Made by a program: the position numbers and the translations under genes | DNA from: Syngnathus acus | Taxonomy: Eukaryota; Chordata; Actinopteri; Syngnathiformes; Syngnathidae | Direction: 5' to 3' | Length of the DNA stretch: 64,000 bases | Assembly (NCBI RefSeq): GCF_901709675.1 | Contig: NC_051104.1 | Location: forward strand, 437,001 to 501,000 | Notes under the pieces: generated by a model | What the model was told of the DNA's origin: nothing | Databases searched by the model: none | The model's input: only the letters and a program-made list of their open reading frames with translations | Shown: positions 51,195-62,380 of the stretch, in pieces | Position numbering within the stretch: position 1 is the stretch's first letter | How the letters are laid out: every line of letters starts with the position of its first letter

Positions 51195-54137
51195 ATGAGC
51201 GGGCTTCTCAAGAGGAAGTTCCAGGAGGTGGGCGAGGACCTGTGCTACTCGTCGCCCTCCTCGCTCTCGTCCGCCTGCTCCGCCTGGGACTCGGAGGGCG
51301 AGAGCTGCTACTCGGACACCCTAGATTCCACCCCTAGCAACCCCGGCTCCCCGGCAACGCATTCCAACAGTGAGTCAAGTTGGCTGACGGAAAATATGTT
51401 GTGTTTTTACGGCTGCGCTGAGGCTCTGATAATAAAAACCCACAGAACAGGGAGAGAGCTGAACGAATTTGATCCGCTGGCAGCTCATGAAACACTCAAA
51501 TAGCTCTTAAAGCGGGCCAAAGGGCCCAATCCCTTCACGCGGCGACTCCTCCAGGACAACTGGTTGCAAGCCATTCGTTCTTTCGACGCTTGCCCATCCA
51601 AATATGTTTTGAACGTGAAACCGGAGTGGCCAAAAAGCTCGGCGACGTCTGCTATAGGCGACGGTGGCAAAAGAGGTTTCCTGGAAGAGCAGCGCTGGCC
51701 ACTTGCCAGAACGCTGGGGAACACACGGGCCGTTGTGTGAAGGAAGGGGCTGGGCGCGCACCCAGCACAGGTGCTGAAAGAGGCCCGGCGGGGCATGGGA
51801 TGCGGAGGAAAAGGCGTGCAAACACAAACCTGGGGGAGCAGATTGGTGTCGTTGCAAAGGAGGTGGAGAATATGGCAAAGGTGCTCATTAGTTCAGCTAC
51901 TAGAGCCGAGATTAAGGACCCTCTGGGGATTGCCTTCGCAAATGTTCCCACCCTGGGACCTTCTGTCCCACTCTGCCATTAAATAACAATTAAATATATA
52001 TAGCCAGCACATGTGGACACATGGCACTTTCCGAGTGGGGGGGGGGGGGGTTGTTGGAAGACGTGGAAATTCTAAGAACCGTCCAATAGTTGTTCTTCCA
52101 TTGTGTGCACGTGTACCTTTGAGCTTTGTCCCGTTCTGGCACTGTTTCGTGGGAATCTCGTCATCTTGCAGGGATTGCCCGACAACCCCCCTGCCTCTCC
52201 CTCAGTTGATTTTTCATTGTGCACAACGCAACAAAGCCGAGCGGATAATTTTTCACGGTGGCGTCTCTTACGGGACGTAAATGCACTCCAATTCATGTTT
52301 CCGTGCTAATTGGGTGCCCGATAAGGCTCTGTGAAAGAGCAGAGCAATGAATCAGAGGAGCGTCCTTTTTACTAGGCGCTTGTAAATTCCAATGCAAGGA
52401 TATTCCAACCTCTAGTGGCACGCAGAAGCAGTGCATGCAAAAAAAGAAAAGAGGAAACCAAATCCATTTCCTCTTCCTCCCCTCCGCAGTGACGTCCATC
52501 CTCAAGAAATCCAAGCGGGCGCGACGGAGCAATGTCACCTTTGACCAGGTGACGGTCTTCTTCTTCCCGCGGTGCCAGGGCTTCACCAGCGTACCCAGCC
52601 GAGGGGGGTGCACCCTGGGCATGACGCCCCGGCACAGCGCGCACCGCACGTACACGCTGACCGAGTTCGCCGCCGAGCAGCGGTTGCTGCGCCGGGAAAA
52701 ACTGCTCAACCGGCTACGGGAGGAGAAGCTGGGGGCTCTTAAATTAAAGGTGAGCGAAGACACAGAAGCAGACTCAGATTTGAGGGTTTGGGTCTCCCTT
52801 TGACCAATCGTGTCTTCTGCAGTTGACCAAGAACGGAACCCAAGACAGCGAAGAGGCCGAGCGGCTGACGGTGGACGACATCCCCGAGCGGGATGTGGAC
52901 GTGAGCAGCGCCAACCTGGAGGAGGGCTCGTTCCTCCAGCCGTACCCATCCAAGCAGCGCTACGCTCTGCTGAAAGCCGCCGGCGTTAAGAAGGTCGACA
53001 AGGAGGAGAAGAGACAGCTGCACGAGCTGCGGATCTCCAGGGAGCGTTGCGGCTGCGACTGTCAAGGCTTCTGCGAGCCCGAAACGTGCGGCTGCAGCTT
53101 GGCTGGCATCAAGTGTCAGGTAAGAGAACCTTTGAGGAACATTCAGAATGTGGGCTTCTTTTGGACAAGTCACGTAGCAGCTAAGAAGTAATGGGTTCTT
53201 CCTCCGGCAGATGGACCATTCGTCGTTCCCGTGTGGCTGCACCAAGGACGGCTGCGGCAACACGCAAGGCCGCATTGAGTTCAACTCCACCCGGGTGCAG
53301 ACGCACTACATCCACACCATCATGAAGCTGGAGCTGGAGAAGCGACTGGAGGAGCAGTCCGGAGGCGAGGAGGCAGCGGTAGCGACGACAGATGCCATGG
53401 CCGCTCCCCCCGCTCGCTCCTTCCCCTTTGGCTCGGAGCTGGCGTCCGCCGGCGACAACAGCTGCAGCAGCGACATGACGGACTTGTCGGACTCGTCCGG
53501 CCACAGCGACGACTCCGAGGGTGGCGGGAGACCGTGCGGGCGGCGCACTCCGCTGGATGTGGACGAGAAAGGCCTGAGCCGCATCCTCAGCTTCAACGAG
53601 GCTGGGAACGGGGACGCCGCCGAGAAGGACTCGTGTCCCCGGCAGACGGCCACGACGGCTGAGACCTTCGGCAGCTTCAGCATGGCGGACTTTGCCGACG
53701 AGAACGACAACGCGGCGCCGTTGGTCAATCGGACCGGGTCAGAACTTTTGGACGAGAACGCTAACCAGGGCAACGGACTCTTCAACTGCGGCGGTGTCCC
53801 TCACACGCCCTCGCCGACCGTGGACCGCTCGGCTAGCTACAACATGGACCTGAGCCTGTCCTCCGAGTCGGACCTGGAGTTCTTCGACGGGTTCCCCTGC
53901 CTCGGCCCCAGCTCGCTCTACAACTCGCTTAAGGAGTACGAGCACATGGACAACTTTTTCCACTTTCAGCTGCCGAGCTACCCGAGCCTGCCAGCGTCCG
54001 GCGATCCGGGCACCTGCCTTCTAGAGTCCCTCATCGGCCTCTCGGAGTCCGTCCCCGAGCCGCCTCCCGCCTTTACGGACAATCAGATGTTGGAGGAAGC
54101 CATCAAGTTGTCTGTAATGGAGTCCGTCAAAGTTTGA
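51195..54137 (+). CDS. csrnp1: CSRNP1, cysteine/serine-rich nuclear protein 1 (AXUD1)
   Basis: The coding exons are 51195-51369, 52490-52749, 52823-53119 and 53211-54137. All introns obey GT/AG and join in frame (1659 nt, 552 residues). The first coding exon has an acceptor at 51175-51176 and an ATG in a good context (GCGCCATGA). In order the protein shows MSGLLKRKF at the N-terminus, a Ser-rich stretch, a basic KKSKRARR patch at about residues 64-71, the family core [16 protein letters not shown], and a charged helix. The Cys-rich region at about 221-265 has [13 protein letters not shown] and [12 protein letters not shown]. Ser/acidic segments with [13 protein letters not shown] and a conserved C-terminal [10 protein letters not shown] follow. 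The family comprises nuclear proteins that bind AGAGTG-type DNA and activate transcription. CSRNP1 was identified as axin-induced. The wording of the core and C-terminus fits CSRNP1 better than CSRNP2 or CSRNP3. Teleosts can have a and b copies, which I cannot tell apart here. Confidence 0.95.
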
Positions 54138-54913
54138 CATACAAAAAGCTTGGGCTGTGCTGAACCAGAACATTGTAATGGTTCTAGAGCCATTTGGGTT
54201 CACTCCAAAGCCCAATATCCAAAACTTAGTGTCAAATTTGGAGGAAGACGCTTGGTCGGACACGTCGGAATTTGGAGGATGCCGTGATCTCCTTCTTAAC
54301 CTAAAGTCCAAAGTCGCCTTTGGGCGCTGGCGTGAAGGCCCGCCGACACCAAAACACACTGAGAGAACTCTCAACCAAACCCACGAACGGGAACCGGAAG
54401 GAGCTGTAACAACACAGCCGAATGTGCACCTCAGGGATTCTTTTGTTCTGGCTTTTCGGAGGCCATCGCTGCGACGGTTTTTGCCTTTCTCGGACCCCGT
54501 CAAATTTTTTGCGTGGAATCACGAAGTTAGCGGACTCCCGAGAGGTTCGCATGGTACCAGAAAATGGAAAAGAAAAAAAATCCCGCTCGATCAGCACTTT
54601 ATCAAAGGCATCGTTTTGGTCGCGTGGGGTTCAACTGTTAAATTATCGACTCTTGGCTTAAACGATTTCAAAGCTGTACTGTTTTTTTTTTTTGCCTTTT
54701 ATCATAAGTTATTTCCTGCAAGGATTCATATTTATTTTTCACTCGAGAAGCACTGTGCTTTCCTTTCGTTCACAACCGTCAAGTGCAATCGTCCTCATTC
54801 ACATTTTTTTTTTTTTAAGGAATCCTTATCGCAAAAAAAAGGCCATCAGAAAAATATTTAATATCTATTTGCTGATTAACTTATTATCTCAACGGTTATT
54901 TAATTCTTTTGGC

Positions 54914-54919
54914 AATAAA
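54914..54919 (+). terminator. Proximal poly(A) signal candidate
   Basis: AATAAA about 780 nt after the csrnp1 stop codon, with a modest GT-rich downstream context. Confidence 0.5.
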
Positions 54920-56158
54920 AATTGAGCTGTGGAAGCCGAGCAAGAAAACTGTCAAATGTCCCTTTAAAAAGAAATCTCTAAATTATGGCATTTATTATAT
55001 TTCTCCCTATGTCATGTAACCATAGAGAGAGAAAATGACTAATATTTTGTAACTAATTTATGTAGATTGACAAAAAGAGAATTCTAATGACACTGACAAA
55101 TTGACTATTTTATTAAGCAGAAACATTTTCAATGGGGGTGGGGGGGACAACCTTTATGGTATAGAAAACTATATTACATTTATGGTGTGAAATATTTTTC
55201 ACGGGCAGTTTTCGACTATGTGCCACTCAAAACGGATCTGATTTGATTGTATTCTGAATTTTCCTCGGAAGTCTGTGACTCGGGTCACAACGTGTTTTAT
55301 CCATTTGAAAACGGGGTTTGCCGGATAAAAATTGCATATATTATACGATTTTTATCGTGTTCGCAGAACCCCCATTGCGAAGAAGTTGCCTCGTTTTAAA
55401 GGAGACGTTTTATGCAGAAGGACGCAGTCAGACATGTTTTCAGAAATTTCGCAGATGGCAAAATATTTGCTCGGTTTAATGTCACAACGCGTTAAGCATG
55501 CCAGAGACTTATTTCTCGACAATTCTACAATATGTCACCTTTCAAATACTGTTCAACAGTGAGGAAGGCTTAATCTGATAGGGGGCGCTAGATAGCCAAT
55601 GTACATATCTCACTTATGTTCTGCAGCTTTTTCGGGACCCCTCTTGAGCAGGCGGGGTGGGGAACCCGGGGCATACGCCAGAACATTTTGTGGCAGCGGC
55701 CCAACCATGCATTATTTTTCCAAAAGCTTCCCCAGCCCTGTTTTCCAACGTAATGCATGTTGGTTCCCTGCTCGTTGAAAGCTGAAGTCTCAATGTATAC
55801 TTTTTGAAAGGTGCAGCACATTGGAAGTGTATCTGCTTTTTGCCTTCTTTTTTGATTTATTTAAAAATCCATCCATGCCAAGCGGAGTTGTACAAAAACA
55901 TGAAGAAATGACAACAGTGAGTGTTTATTGACGTCATGTATTAATTAACCGTACTGCCCCCCCCCCCCCTCCCTCTTTTTCCACTTCAAGGAACGTGTCT
56001 TACATTTTTTTGATACATTTTTTGGACCTTTTTTTTCTCTGTACATATTTCTGCTTCAACGCTCCCGCAGAGCAAACAAAAGCTGCTTTATTTTTTACAT
56101 GCTTTCACTTAAACCTGTCTTTTCATCCAAGCCATTTTGACAGCCTGTCCCTCGATAT

Positions 56159-56164
56159 AATAAA
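56159..56164 (+). terminator. Distal poly(A) signal candidate
   Basis: AATAAA followed within 30-50 nt by a GT/T-rich element, in the right place to end a 2-kb csrnp1 3'UTR. Confidence 0.55.
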
Positions 56165-56590
56165 ATGTTTTCTAAACTCTTGACTCCTGTCGTCAGTGTT
56201 TGTATAGTTCATTTTGTTCCCTGAGGGAGAAGTATTAAACAGTTTTCTTTTTAATTTGCAATAATTTTACGCTTGCGGTAATTTCAACCGAGTGGCAGGT
56301 AACGTTTTACCACGAACAGTTGGGGCTCATTGATTTTAACTTCAATTTTGGGCGCTGCTCGTTAGTAACTACGTTATTTTCTTCCACTCCATTTCAAATT
56401 TGTTCCTGCAAGGTCCAAAACCTCCATGAATTTGTCCACCATCAAGCCTAATTTCTTTAGATTTCGTCAGTAAATTTGACATGTAAGAATAGGCCGATGG
56501 TAACGGATATGTATGATTCTCGCCCTCTTGTGGCTATGACGTACTACTACAATCCAAGTCCAGAACGTAAAAACCCCACCAGAGTTTGGC

Positions 56591-57164
56591 TGTCAGGCTT
56601 GGAGCAGGGAGAGGACTCGAATGCAGAGTGCCAACAAAAGGTGTTTTATTCTCTCAGGCGGAAGACAGTACAAAAAACAAAAGGCGCCTCAAAATGAGGG
56701 ACAAAAGGCTGGGAACAGCAAAAACCAAAAGCGCCTCAAAACGAGGGAAAAAAGGCTGGAGACAGCAAACAAAAAGCGCCTCAAAACGAGGGAAAAACGA
56801 TGGCAAAACCCAAACTAAACAAAAACACAGAGCTCTGGCTGGACAAAAGGTATCTTCTAACTATGATCTCTCAGGGGATTTCTGTGACTTACGTGATCGC
56901 TAGTGTTCATGACGGGACAAGACGCACAAGACAAGGGGAAGACGCAGGCTATATACACACACAGAAGGAGGAGGACACAGGTGCAGACAATTAGGGCCAA
57001 CGACACAGGTGCACACAATTGGGATCAGGGAAGTCAAGTGGCCTGACGCGCAGAGGAAGGACCCACGAACTGAAACGAGAGGAGAGTTACCAAAATAAAA
57101 CAGGAAGTGACAATACGAAGAACAGGACAAGACAAAAACAAGCCACAAACACGACAGCATGACA
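56591..57164 (-). mobile_element. Solo LTR, minus orientation (574 bp)
   Basis: It begins TG and ends CA (TGTCAGGCTTGG to AGCATGACA) and is flanked by a perfect 5-bp duplication TTGGC at 56586-56590 and 57165-57169. On the minus strand a TATATAG box lies at about 56948-56955 and an AATAAAA signal at about 56643-56649, giving a U3-R-U5 order. Three to four copies of a CTCAAAACGAGGGAAAAA-type unit lie at about 56685-56800. No internal retroviral sequence is present, so it arose by LTR-LTR recombination. The superfamily is undetermined. Confidence 0.88.
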
Positions 57165-57490
57165 TTGGCTTTAGCGACAGGTGCTTCTCCTCAACCAGCA
57201 GGTAAACTGCGCATGCTCGAACTCGTTTACCTGCTCGAGTAGAAACACCTGTGGGGAAAACCAAATGATGGCACGGTTTTTACTTACTGGATCTGAATTT
57301 CCCCATATCTATGAATTTCACATTATTTGTTAGCATTTGATTTTCCAGACTATATCCTTGGTTGGATAACTGTATTTACGTTACTGGCTACGTTTTACTT
57401 TTGATTTATTTGTTCAGTTTTTTTGTCTCCTGAGAGGCGCATACTGCAGTATACAGCTCTTCTGAAAAACCATTACTATTTAACCTAAAG

Positions 57491-57797
57491 CACGTGTCAA
57501 ACTCAAGGCCAGATACGGCCCGCCACATCATTTTATGTGGCCCGCGAAGACAAATTGTGCATCAAATTCATGTGTCATTACTAGAATTGCAAATTGTCTT
57601 CACTTTTAATATCTTTTTAAAAAAAAAAATATTTGATGAGTTTTTACTCGTCTGATTTGAAAACGAGTTATTTGTCAGTTTGTTTTGTAGCTTTTACTGT
57701 ATATAATATGAGGTGCTCATACGACAGTCATAATGGCCCTCCGAAAGAAGCTATGACTACAATGCGGCCCGCGAAAAAAATGAGCTTGACACCCCTG
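57491..57797. mobile_element. hAT-type MITE (307 bp)
   Basis: It is flanked by a perfect 8-bp duplication ACCTAAAG at 57483-57490 and 57798-57805. The left end is CACGTGTCAAACTCAAGGCC and the right end reads GAGCTTGACACCCCTG, the inverted CAGGGGTGTCAA terminus typical of this hAT family. The left terminus is mutated. It is non-coding, and a partial second copy lies within 19838-19893. Confidence 0.92.
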
Positions 57798-57957
57798 ACC
57801 TAAAGGGACTTTCCTGTGGATCCTGCTGCCCCGAACGTCAGCTATCGGTGAGACAATTTAATTATTAGCGGAGGTCATTTACATGTATTTGTGTCATGAC
57901 CTCTCTAGGCGCCAACACATCAAATTAATTAAACACTTGGAAGCGTTTTGAAATGTT

Positions 57958-59805
57958 TTAATGTAAAACGTTTGGACCACAAACTGAGCCAGGGAAGCGT
58001 TTATCTCCATCGTGGGTTCTCATATGTGATCCCTTTTTGAGAGGTTTTACTACACACGGAGCAAACAAAAGGTTTCTCTCCCGTGTGTAATGCATGCTTA
58101 ACCTTTCGTAGGCTTTCCCACAAGTTGAGCAACTGAAGGGTTTTTCTCCTGTGTGTATTCGTATGTGCTTGTGTGTGGACAACAATGTGCGCTTTGTAGT
58201 CCACTTGGGTGCTGACGTAAACTCACTTCCGAATGTCATCTTCTTCGTGTTTACTGGCGGTTCGCAAAGTGAACTACGCATTACCGCCACCTATTGGTTT
58301 GTAAGGAGTACAGCTTTTGGTCACAAATCAGCGAAAATCATGGCTAATGAGGATTCGAGTCTAACCTCTATTGTCAGCCTACCTGGAAGTAAATCGAAAG
58401 TGTTTACAAAGTGCTAAAATAAATTCTGTCAGCTTTATTTTTTTTCACACCCGGAACGGGAGAATTTACAGCTTTACAGAAGAATACAAATTCCATTGTT
58501 ATAATATTCATGTGACTTCTGTAAAACATTTCTTTTCCCTTCATTATGTGTCTGCATATGTGCAGCTAAACTGCTGCGATGAGCATAGCTTCCGCCGCAA
58601 ACCGAACAACTGAAGGGTTTTTCTCCTGTGTGTTCTTACGTGGTATTCGAGATGTCCCCTTTGATAGAATGTTTTATTACAAAATGGGCAACTAAAAGGT
58701 TTTTCTTTAGTGTGTGTTTTCATATGCGCTCTGCAGTTTTGCTTAAAAAAGAACGTTTTGTCAATGAGCAACTAAAAGGTTTCTCTCCTGTGTGTATTAT
58801 CATGTGGGACTTGACGGTTTCTTTTCGAGAGAATGTTGAACCACAAACTGAGCAAGCAAAGGATTTTTCTCCGTTGTGCGTTCTCATATGCGATCTTAGA
58901 TGTGCCTTTTGGGAGAATGTTTTGTTACACAATGATCAAACAAAAGGTTTTTCTCCTGTGTGTGTCCTCGTGTGATTCCAGATGTCCCCTTTGATAGAAA
59001 GTTTTATTACACAACGGGCAAACAAAAGATTTTTCTCCTGTGTGTGTTCTCGTGTGTGATTCCAAGTGTGTGCTTTGCGAGAATGTTTTATTACACAACA
59101 GACAAATAAAAGGTTTTTCTCCTGAGTGTGTTCTTATGTGTGCCTCCATGCTTATCTTATGAGAAAAGGTTTCAGCACAAGTTGAACAATTCAAAGTTTT
59201 TTCTCCCGTGTGTTTAATCATGTGTGTTCTCAAGCTTTGCTTAAAAAAGAAAGTTTTGCTGCACATGGAGCAACTAAAGGGTTTTTCTCCTGTGTGTGTT
59301 CTCATGTGTTTTACCATGAGTGACTTTTAGAGTGAAGGTTTTCGCGCAAACTGAGCAGCTAAATGGTTTTTCTCCTGTGTGTATCCTCATGTGCGCCACC
59401 ATGTTTGGCTTTCGGGTAAACTTTTTACCACAAATGGAGCAGCTGAAATTGTTTTTACCCAATTTCTGATTTGTCTCCTTTTCAGAAGTTCCAGACTGTT
59501 TGTCTTCACTCTCATAGTCTTCGTCGCTCTTTAAGGTTCTTCCATGTCGTCGCTTTCTGACAGCGGCGCTAAGAGGTTGCCTGGTGGTGGTGACCGTTTA
59601 GGTGCTTAATATTCATTATCTTCACTCTTTACAGAGATGATAAGTGGCAACTTGCTGACATTAAACTCCTCTTCTTCCTCTTTAACGTAGGCGAGGTCTG
59701 GATGATCCTCTTCGCTTTTGAAGTGGGAGGGGTATGTCACTTCCTCTTCCTCTTTAACATGGTGGAACTTTGGAATTTCTTGATGGCTAATCAGCTGCTG
59801 GACAT
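57958..59805 (-). pseudogene. C2H2 zinc-finger gene, frameshifted
   Basis: Reading leftwards, an exon opens at 59805 after a TATCCTGCAG acceptor: DVQQLISHQE, then acidic KEEEE blocks, then LPLIISVKSEDNEY ended by a TAA at 59606-59608. [17 protein letters not shown] segment follows in the same frame. About 13 Kruppel-type fingers lie between 59460 and 57960 with THTGEKPF-type linkers. The finger array is cut by frameshifts near 59535, 59320, 58970, 58760 and 58640. The layout is that of the large teleost-specific C2H2 families. With at least five frame breaks plus the in-frame stop I call it a pseudogene. A highly error-prone assembly is the alternative. If the gene were intact, nuclear DNA binding would be expected. 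Confidence 0.8.
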
Positions 59806-59924
59806 CTGCAGGATATGAGCAACACAAATACAGTTTGGATCGCAGAAACCTAACAGGTAATACAATTGTGGCTTTGTGTACATGTTTGTTAAGTTTCCTT
59901 CTTGCAAAACGTTGTCTCAGCATT

Positions 59925-60055
59925 TCAACTGTTTGTCATCACCTCCACAGTCTTTGTTGCTCCTCCAAGATGTTTCCATATCGTTCCTATCTGACAGTGG
60001 AGAAGTTGGCTGGTGGTGGTCCTCCACAGTGGTCTTCACTTGGACTGTGAAAGCT
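59925..60055 (-). pseudogene. Second, partial copy of the zinc-finger linker region
   Basis: On the minus strand this encodes SEDHCGGPPPANFSTV, and in a neighbouring frame PLSDRNDMETSWRSN followed by DDKQLKC. It parallels the SESDDMEEP and [10 protein letters not shown] pieces at 59500-59590 of the zinc-finger relic. It looks like a tandemly duplicated, more decayed unit. No fingers follow it. Confidence 0.45.
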
Positions 60056-60944
60056 TCGACCACTGGAGTATTTCGTTTTGAATCTTCATGGAGACAGCAG
60101 TCGGCTGAGATCGACGCTGGTGCTCCCCCAATGGAGCTGAGGGCTTAGGTCCAGATTCGAAGGTTCCTTCCAAAAGTCTCCCAATATTAAGAAGAGGTTG
60201 TTGTAGAAAGTTCAACGACAACAACACTGGACGCTCGCTCTTTGAAGCGTTGGATGCTAAGCTAACGGCAACCTTCATCTTTTGTCAAACAGGTGTTGTG
60301 CTTGATTTGGTTCCCCCGTGAGATTTTGTTCCCCCTGCCGCGGGAGCGCGCACGCCTTATTTGGAAAGCGAAAAACCGATGTCGTACGGCGTCAGCACTA
60401 TGTTGTTTTCAATAAAAACATGAAGAACTCACGTTTGCGTCAGTCAATTTTAATTTTTATAAAGGATTATTCTCATTTGATGTCTTTAAATTCATCCGCG
60501 TTCTGCCATTGAAGCGGGGTGTATTCAAAGACCAGTCGTACAGACGGAACACTCGATCACTTCACCAAAAAGCAACAATATAATTACGTGAGCTCTTTGC
60601 ATAAACCTCGATGCAAAGAAACTCCTCTTTTTGGGTACAGGCTACAAGGAGTATATATTACAAAGGAGACTTTCTACTTAATTGTGATCATCATTCATCC
60701 ATCCATCCATTTTATTACTCAGGTATTTTCAAAGCAAATTAATATTGTTGCATTTATTAATTTGCTTTAACATGACAGTGCAATATAATTAAAAGCTGAC
60801 ACTATAGCAATGTCAAACGTGTTCATTTAAGAAAAAGCCACACACGTTTTGTGATCAAATCTTTAATAACGAGAATGATTTGAGTGAATTGATTTGAATG
60901 AATAATTGAGAAGAAATTTCAGTTCTGAAGGCTCCTTTTGTCCC
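60056..60944. other. Intergenic sequence, no gene recognised
   Basis: No supported coding signal. A short CATCCATCCATCCAT run lies at about 60693-60710. Confidence 0.5.
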
Positions 60945-62152
60945 AAGCAAAGTGACAGATGGGGAGGGGGGATTAAAATTGTAACGAGAACTCTATAAAA
61001 AATGTCAAGCCGTGAGGATATGTTGCCCCCCCCCCTCCCCCCCTCTTATTTTGAGAACGGTGAGTGCTGGACTCCAGCTGTTTTTTTTTCTGTCTTCCTG
61101 GGGGTCTGTTCAGGTTGTGTGGCAAATTTGAACAGGTTCCCTCATTCCTTGGCCAAATTACAGGGGGGGAACAAGCAAAGTGACAGATGGGGAGGGGGGA
61201 TTAAAATTGTAACGAGAACTCTATAAAAAATGTCAAGCCGTGAGGATATGTTGCCCCCCCCCCCTCCCCCCCTCTTATTTTGAGAACGGTGAGTGCTGGA
61301 CTCCAGCTGTTTTTTTTTCTGTCTTCCTGGGGGTCTGTTCAGGTTGTGTGGCAAATTTGAACAGGTTCCCTCATTCCTTGGCCAAATTACAGGGGGGGAA
61401 CAAATCCTCACAGCTGCCCCGTGAGGATATGTTCCCCCCCTTATTTTGAGAACGGTGAGTGCTGGACTCCAGCTGTTTTTTTTCTGTCTTCCTGGGGGCC
61501 TGTTCAGGTTGTGTGGCAAATTTGAACAGGTTCCCTCATTCCTAGGCCAAATTACAGGGGGGGAACAAATCCTCACAGCTGCCCCGTGAGGATATGTTCC
61601 CCCCCCTTATTTTGAGAACGGTGAGTGCTGGACTCCAGCAGTTTTTTTTCTGTCTTCCTGGGGGTCTGTTCAGGTTGTGTGGCAAATTTGAACAGGTTCC
61701 CTCATTCCTAGGCCAAATTACAGGGGGGGAACAAATCCTCACAGCTGCCCCGTGAGGATATGTTCCCCCCCCTTATTTTGAGAACGGTGAGTGCTGGACT
61801 CCAGCTGTTTTTTTTCTGTCTTCCTGGGGGTCTGTTCAGGTTGTGTGGCAAATTTGAACAGGTTCCCTCATTCCTAGCCCAAGTTACAGGGGGGGAACAT
61901 ATCCTCACGGGTGCCCTGTGAGAATATGTTCCCCCCCCCTTATTTTGAGAACGGTGAGTGCTGGACTCCAGCTGTTTTTTTTTCTGTCTTCCTGAGGGTC
62001 TGTTCAAGTTGTGTGGCAAATTTGAACAGGTTCCCTCATTCCTAGCCCAAGTTACAGGGGGGGAACATATCCTCACGGGTGCCCTGTGAGAATATGTTCC
62101 CCCCCCTTATTTTGAAAACGGTGAGTGCTGGACTCCAGCTGTTTTTTTTCTG
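60945..62152. repeat. Satellite array, seven units, with palindromic junctions
   Basis: Unit starts (CGTGAGGATATGTTCC or a variant) lie at 61011, 61239, 61420, 61585, 61751, 61916 and 62084. The period is about 165 bp, with the first two units 228 bp apart because of an extra 66-bp segment (GCAAAGTGACAGATGGGG). Each unit contains TTGAGAACGGTGAGTGCTGG and AATTTGAACAGGTTCCCTCA. Unit ends read GGGGGGAACAAATCCTCAC or GGGGGGAACATATCCTCAC, the inverse of the next unit's start, so each junction is a potential hairpin. The related peptides predicted on either strand are repeat artefacts. Confidence 0.93.
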
Positions 62153-62269
62153 ATGATTTGTGCAGTGATACCGTTATTACTGCACTTTATCAATTTCTTT
62201 GGCCTTATTTTGGTCAAACAACTTTGTTTCTTAATCATATAACATACATCAAAAATTATAACTTTAAAC

Positions 62270-62275
62270 TTTATT
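62270..62275 (-). terminator. Poly(A) signal candidate for the Ulp1-PHD relic
   Basis: TTTATT on the + strand is AATAAA on the minus strand, about 106 nt after the TAA stop of the last exon. Confidence 0.45.
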
Positions 62276-62380
62276 AAGAAAAAAAATTTACATTTTTTTT
62301 AAATAATAATAAAATAAAATGAAAAAATACAAATTTTAATAAAAAAAAAGCAAAATGGTCTTCAAGCAAGCTTAAAATAT

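Larger units (their letters stand above)
54138..56164 (+). other. csrnp1: csrnp1 3' untranslated region (probable extent)
   Basis: AT-rich sequence after the stop codon with no other gene. It holds two candidate poly(A) signals: AATAAA at 54914-54919 and AATAAA at 56159-56164. The second is followed by a GT-rich stretch (CAGTGTTTGTATAG) and is the better candidate. Several ATTTA pentamers, for example near 54855 and 54898, fit the unstable mRNA expected of an inducible regulator. The choice of end is inference. Confidence 0.5.

Noticed and set aside
51370-51503. Read-through of csrnp1 exon 2 into its intron as an alternative C-terminus
   Set aside because: The donor GTGAGT is consensus and the next exon joins in the correct phase to conserved family sequence. 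The extension has no support.
52293-52949. 218-codon minus-strand frame over csrnp1 exons
   Set aside because: It is antisense to GC-rich coding exons 3 and 4, whose splice sites and family match establish the + strand gene.
53306-53785. 159-codon minus-strand frame inside the last csrnp1 exon
   Set aside because: A shadow of codon-biased sequence on the coding strand, with no domain.
61142-62076. Repeated NEGTCSNLPHNLNRPPGRQ-type frames on the minus strand
   Set aside because: They arise from the 165-bp satellite being close to a multiple of three. No splice or start context, and the poly-G/C arms break the frame.
60945-62152. Possible CRISPR-like array
   Set aside because: The repeat is the whole 165-bp unit with no unique spacers, and the genome is vertebrate. 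It is a satellite.
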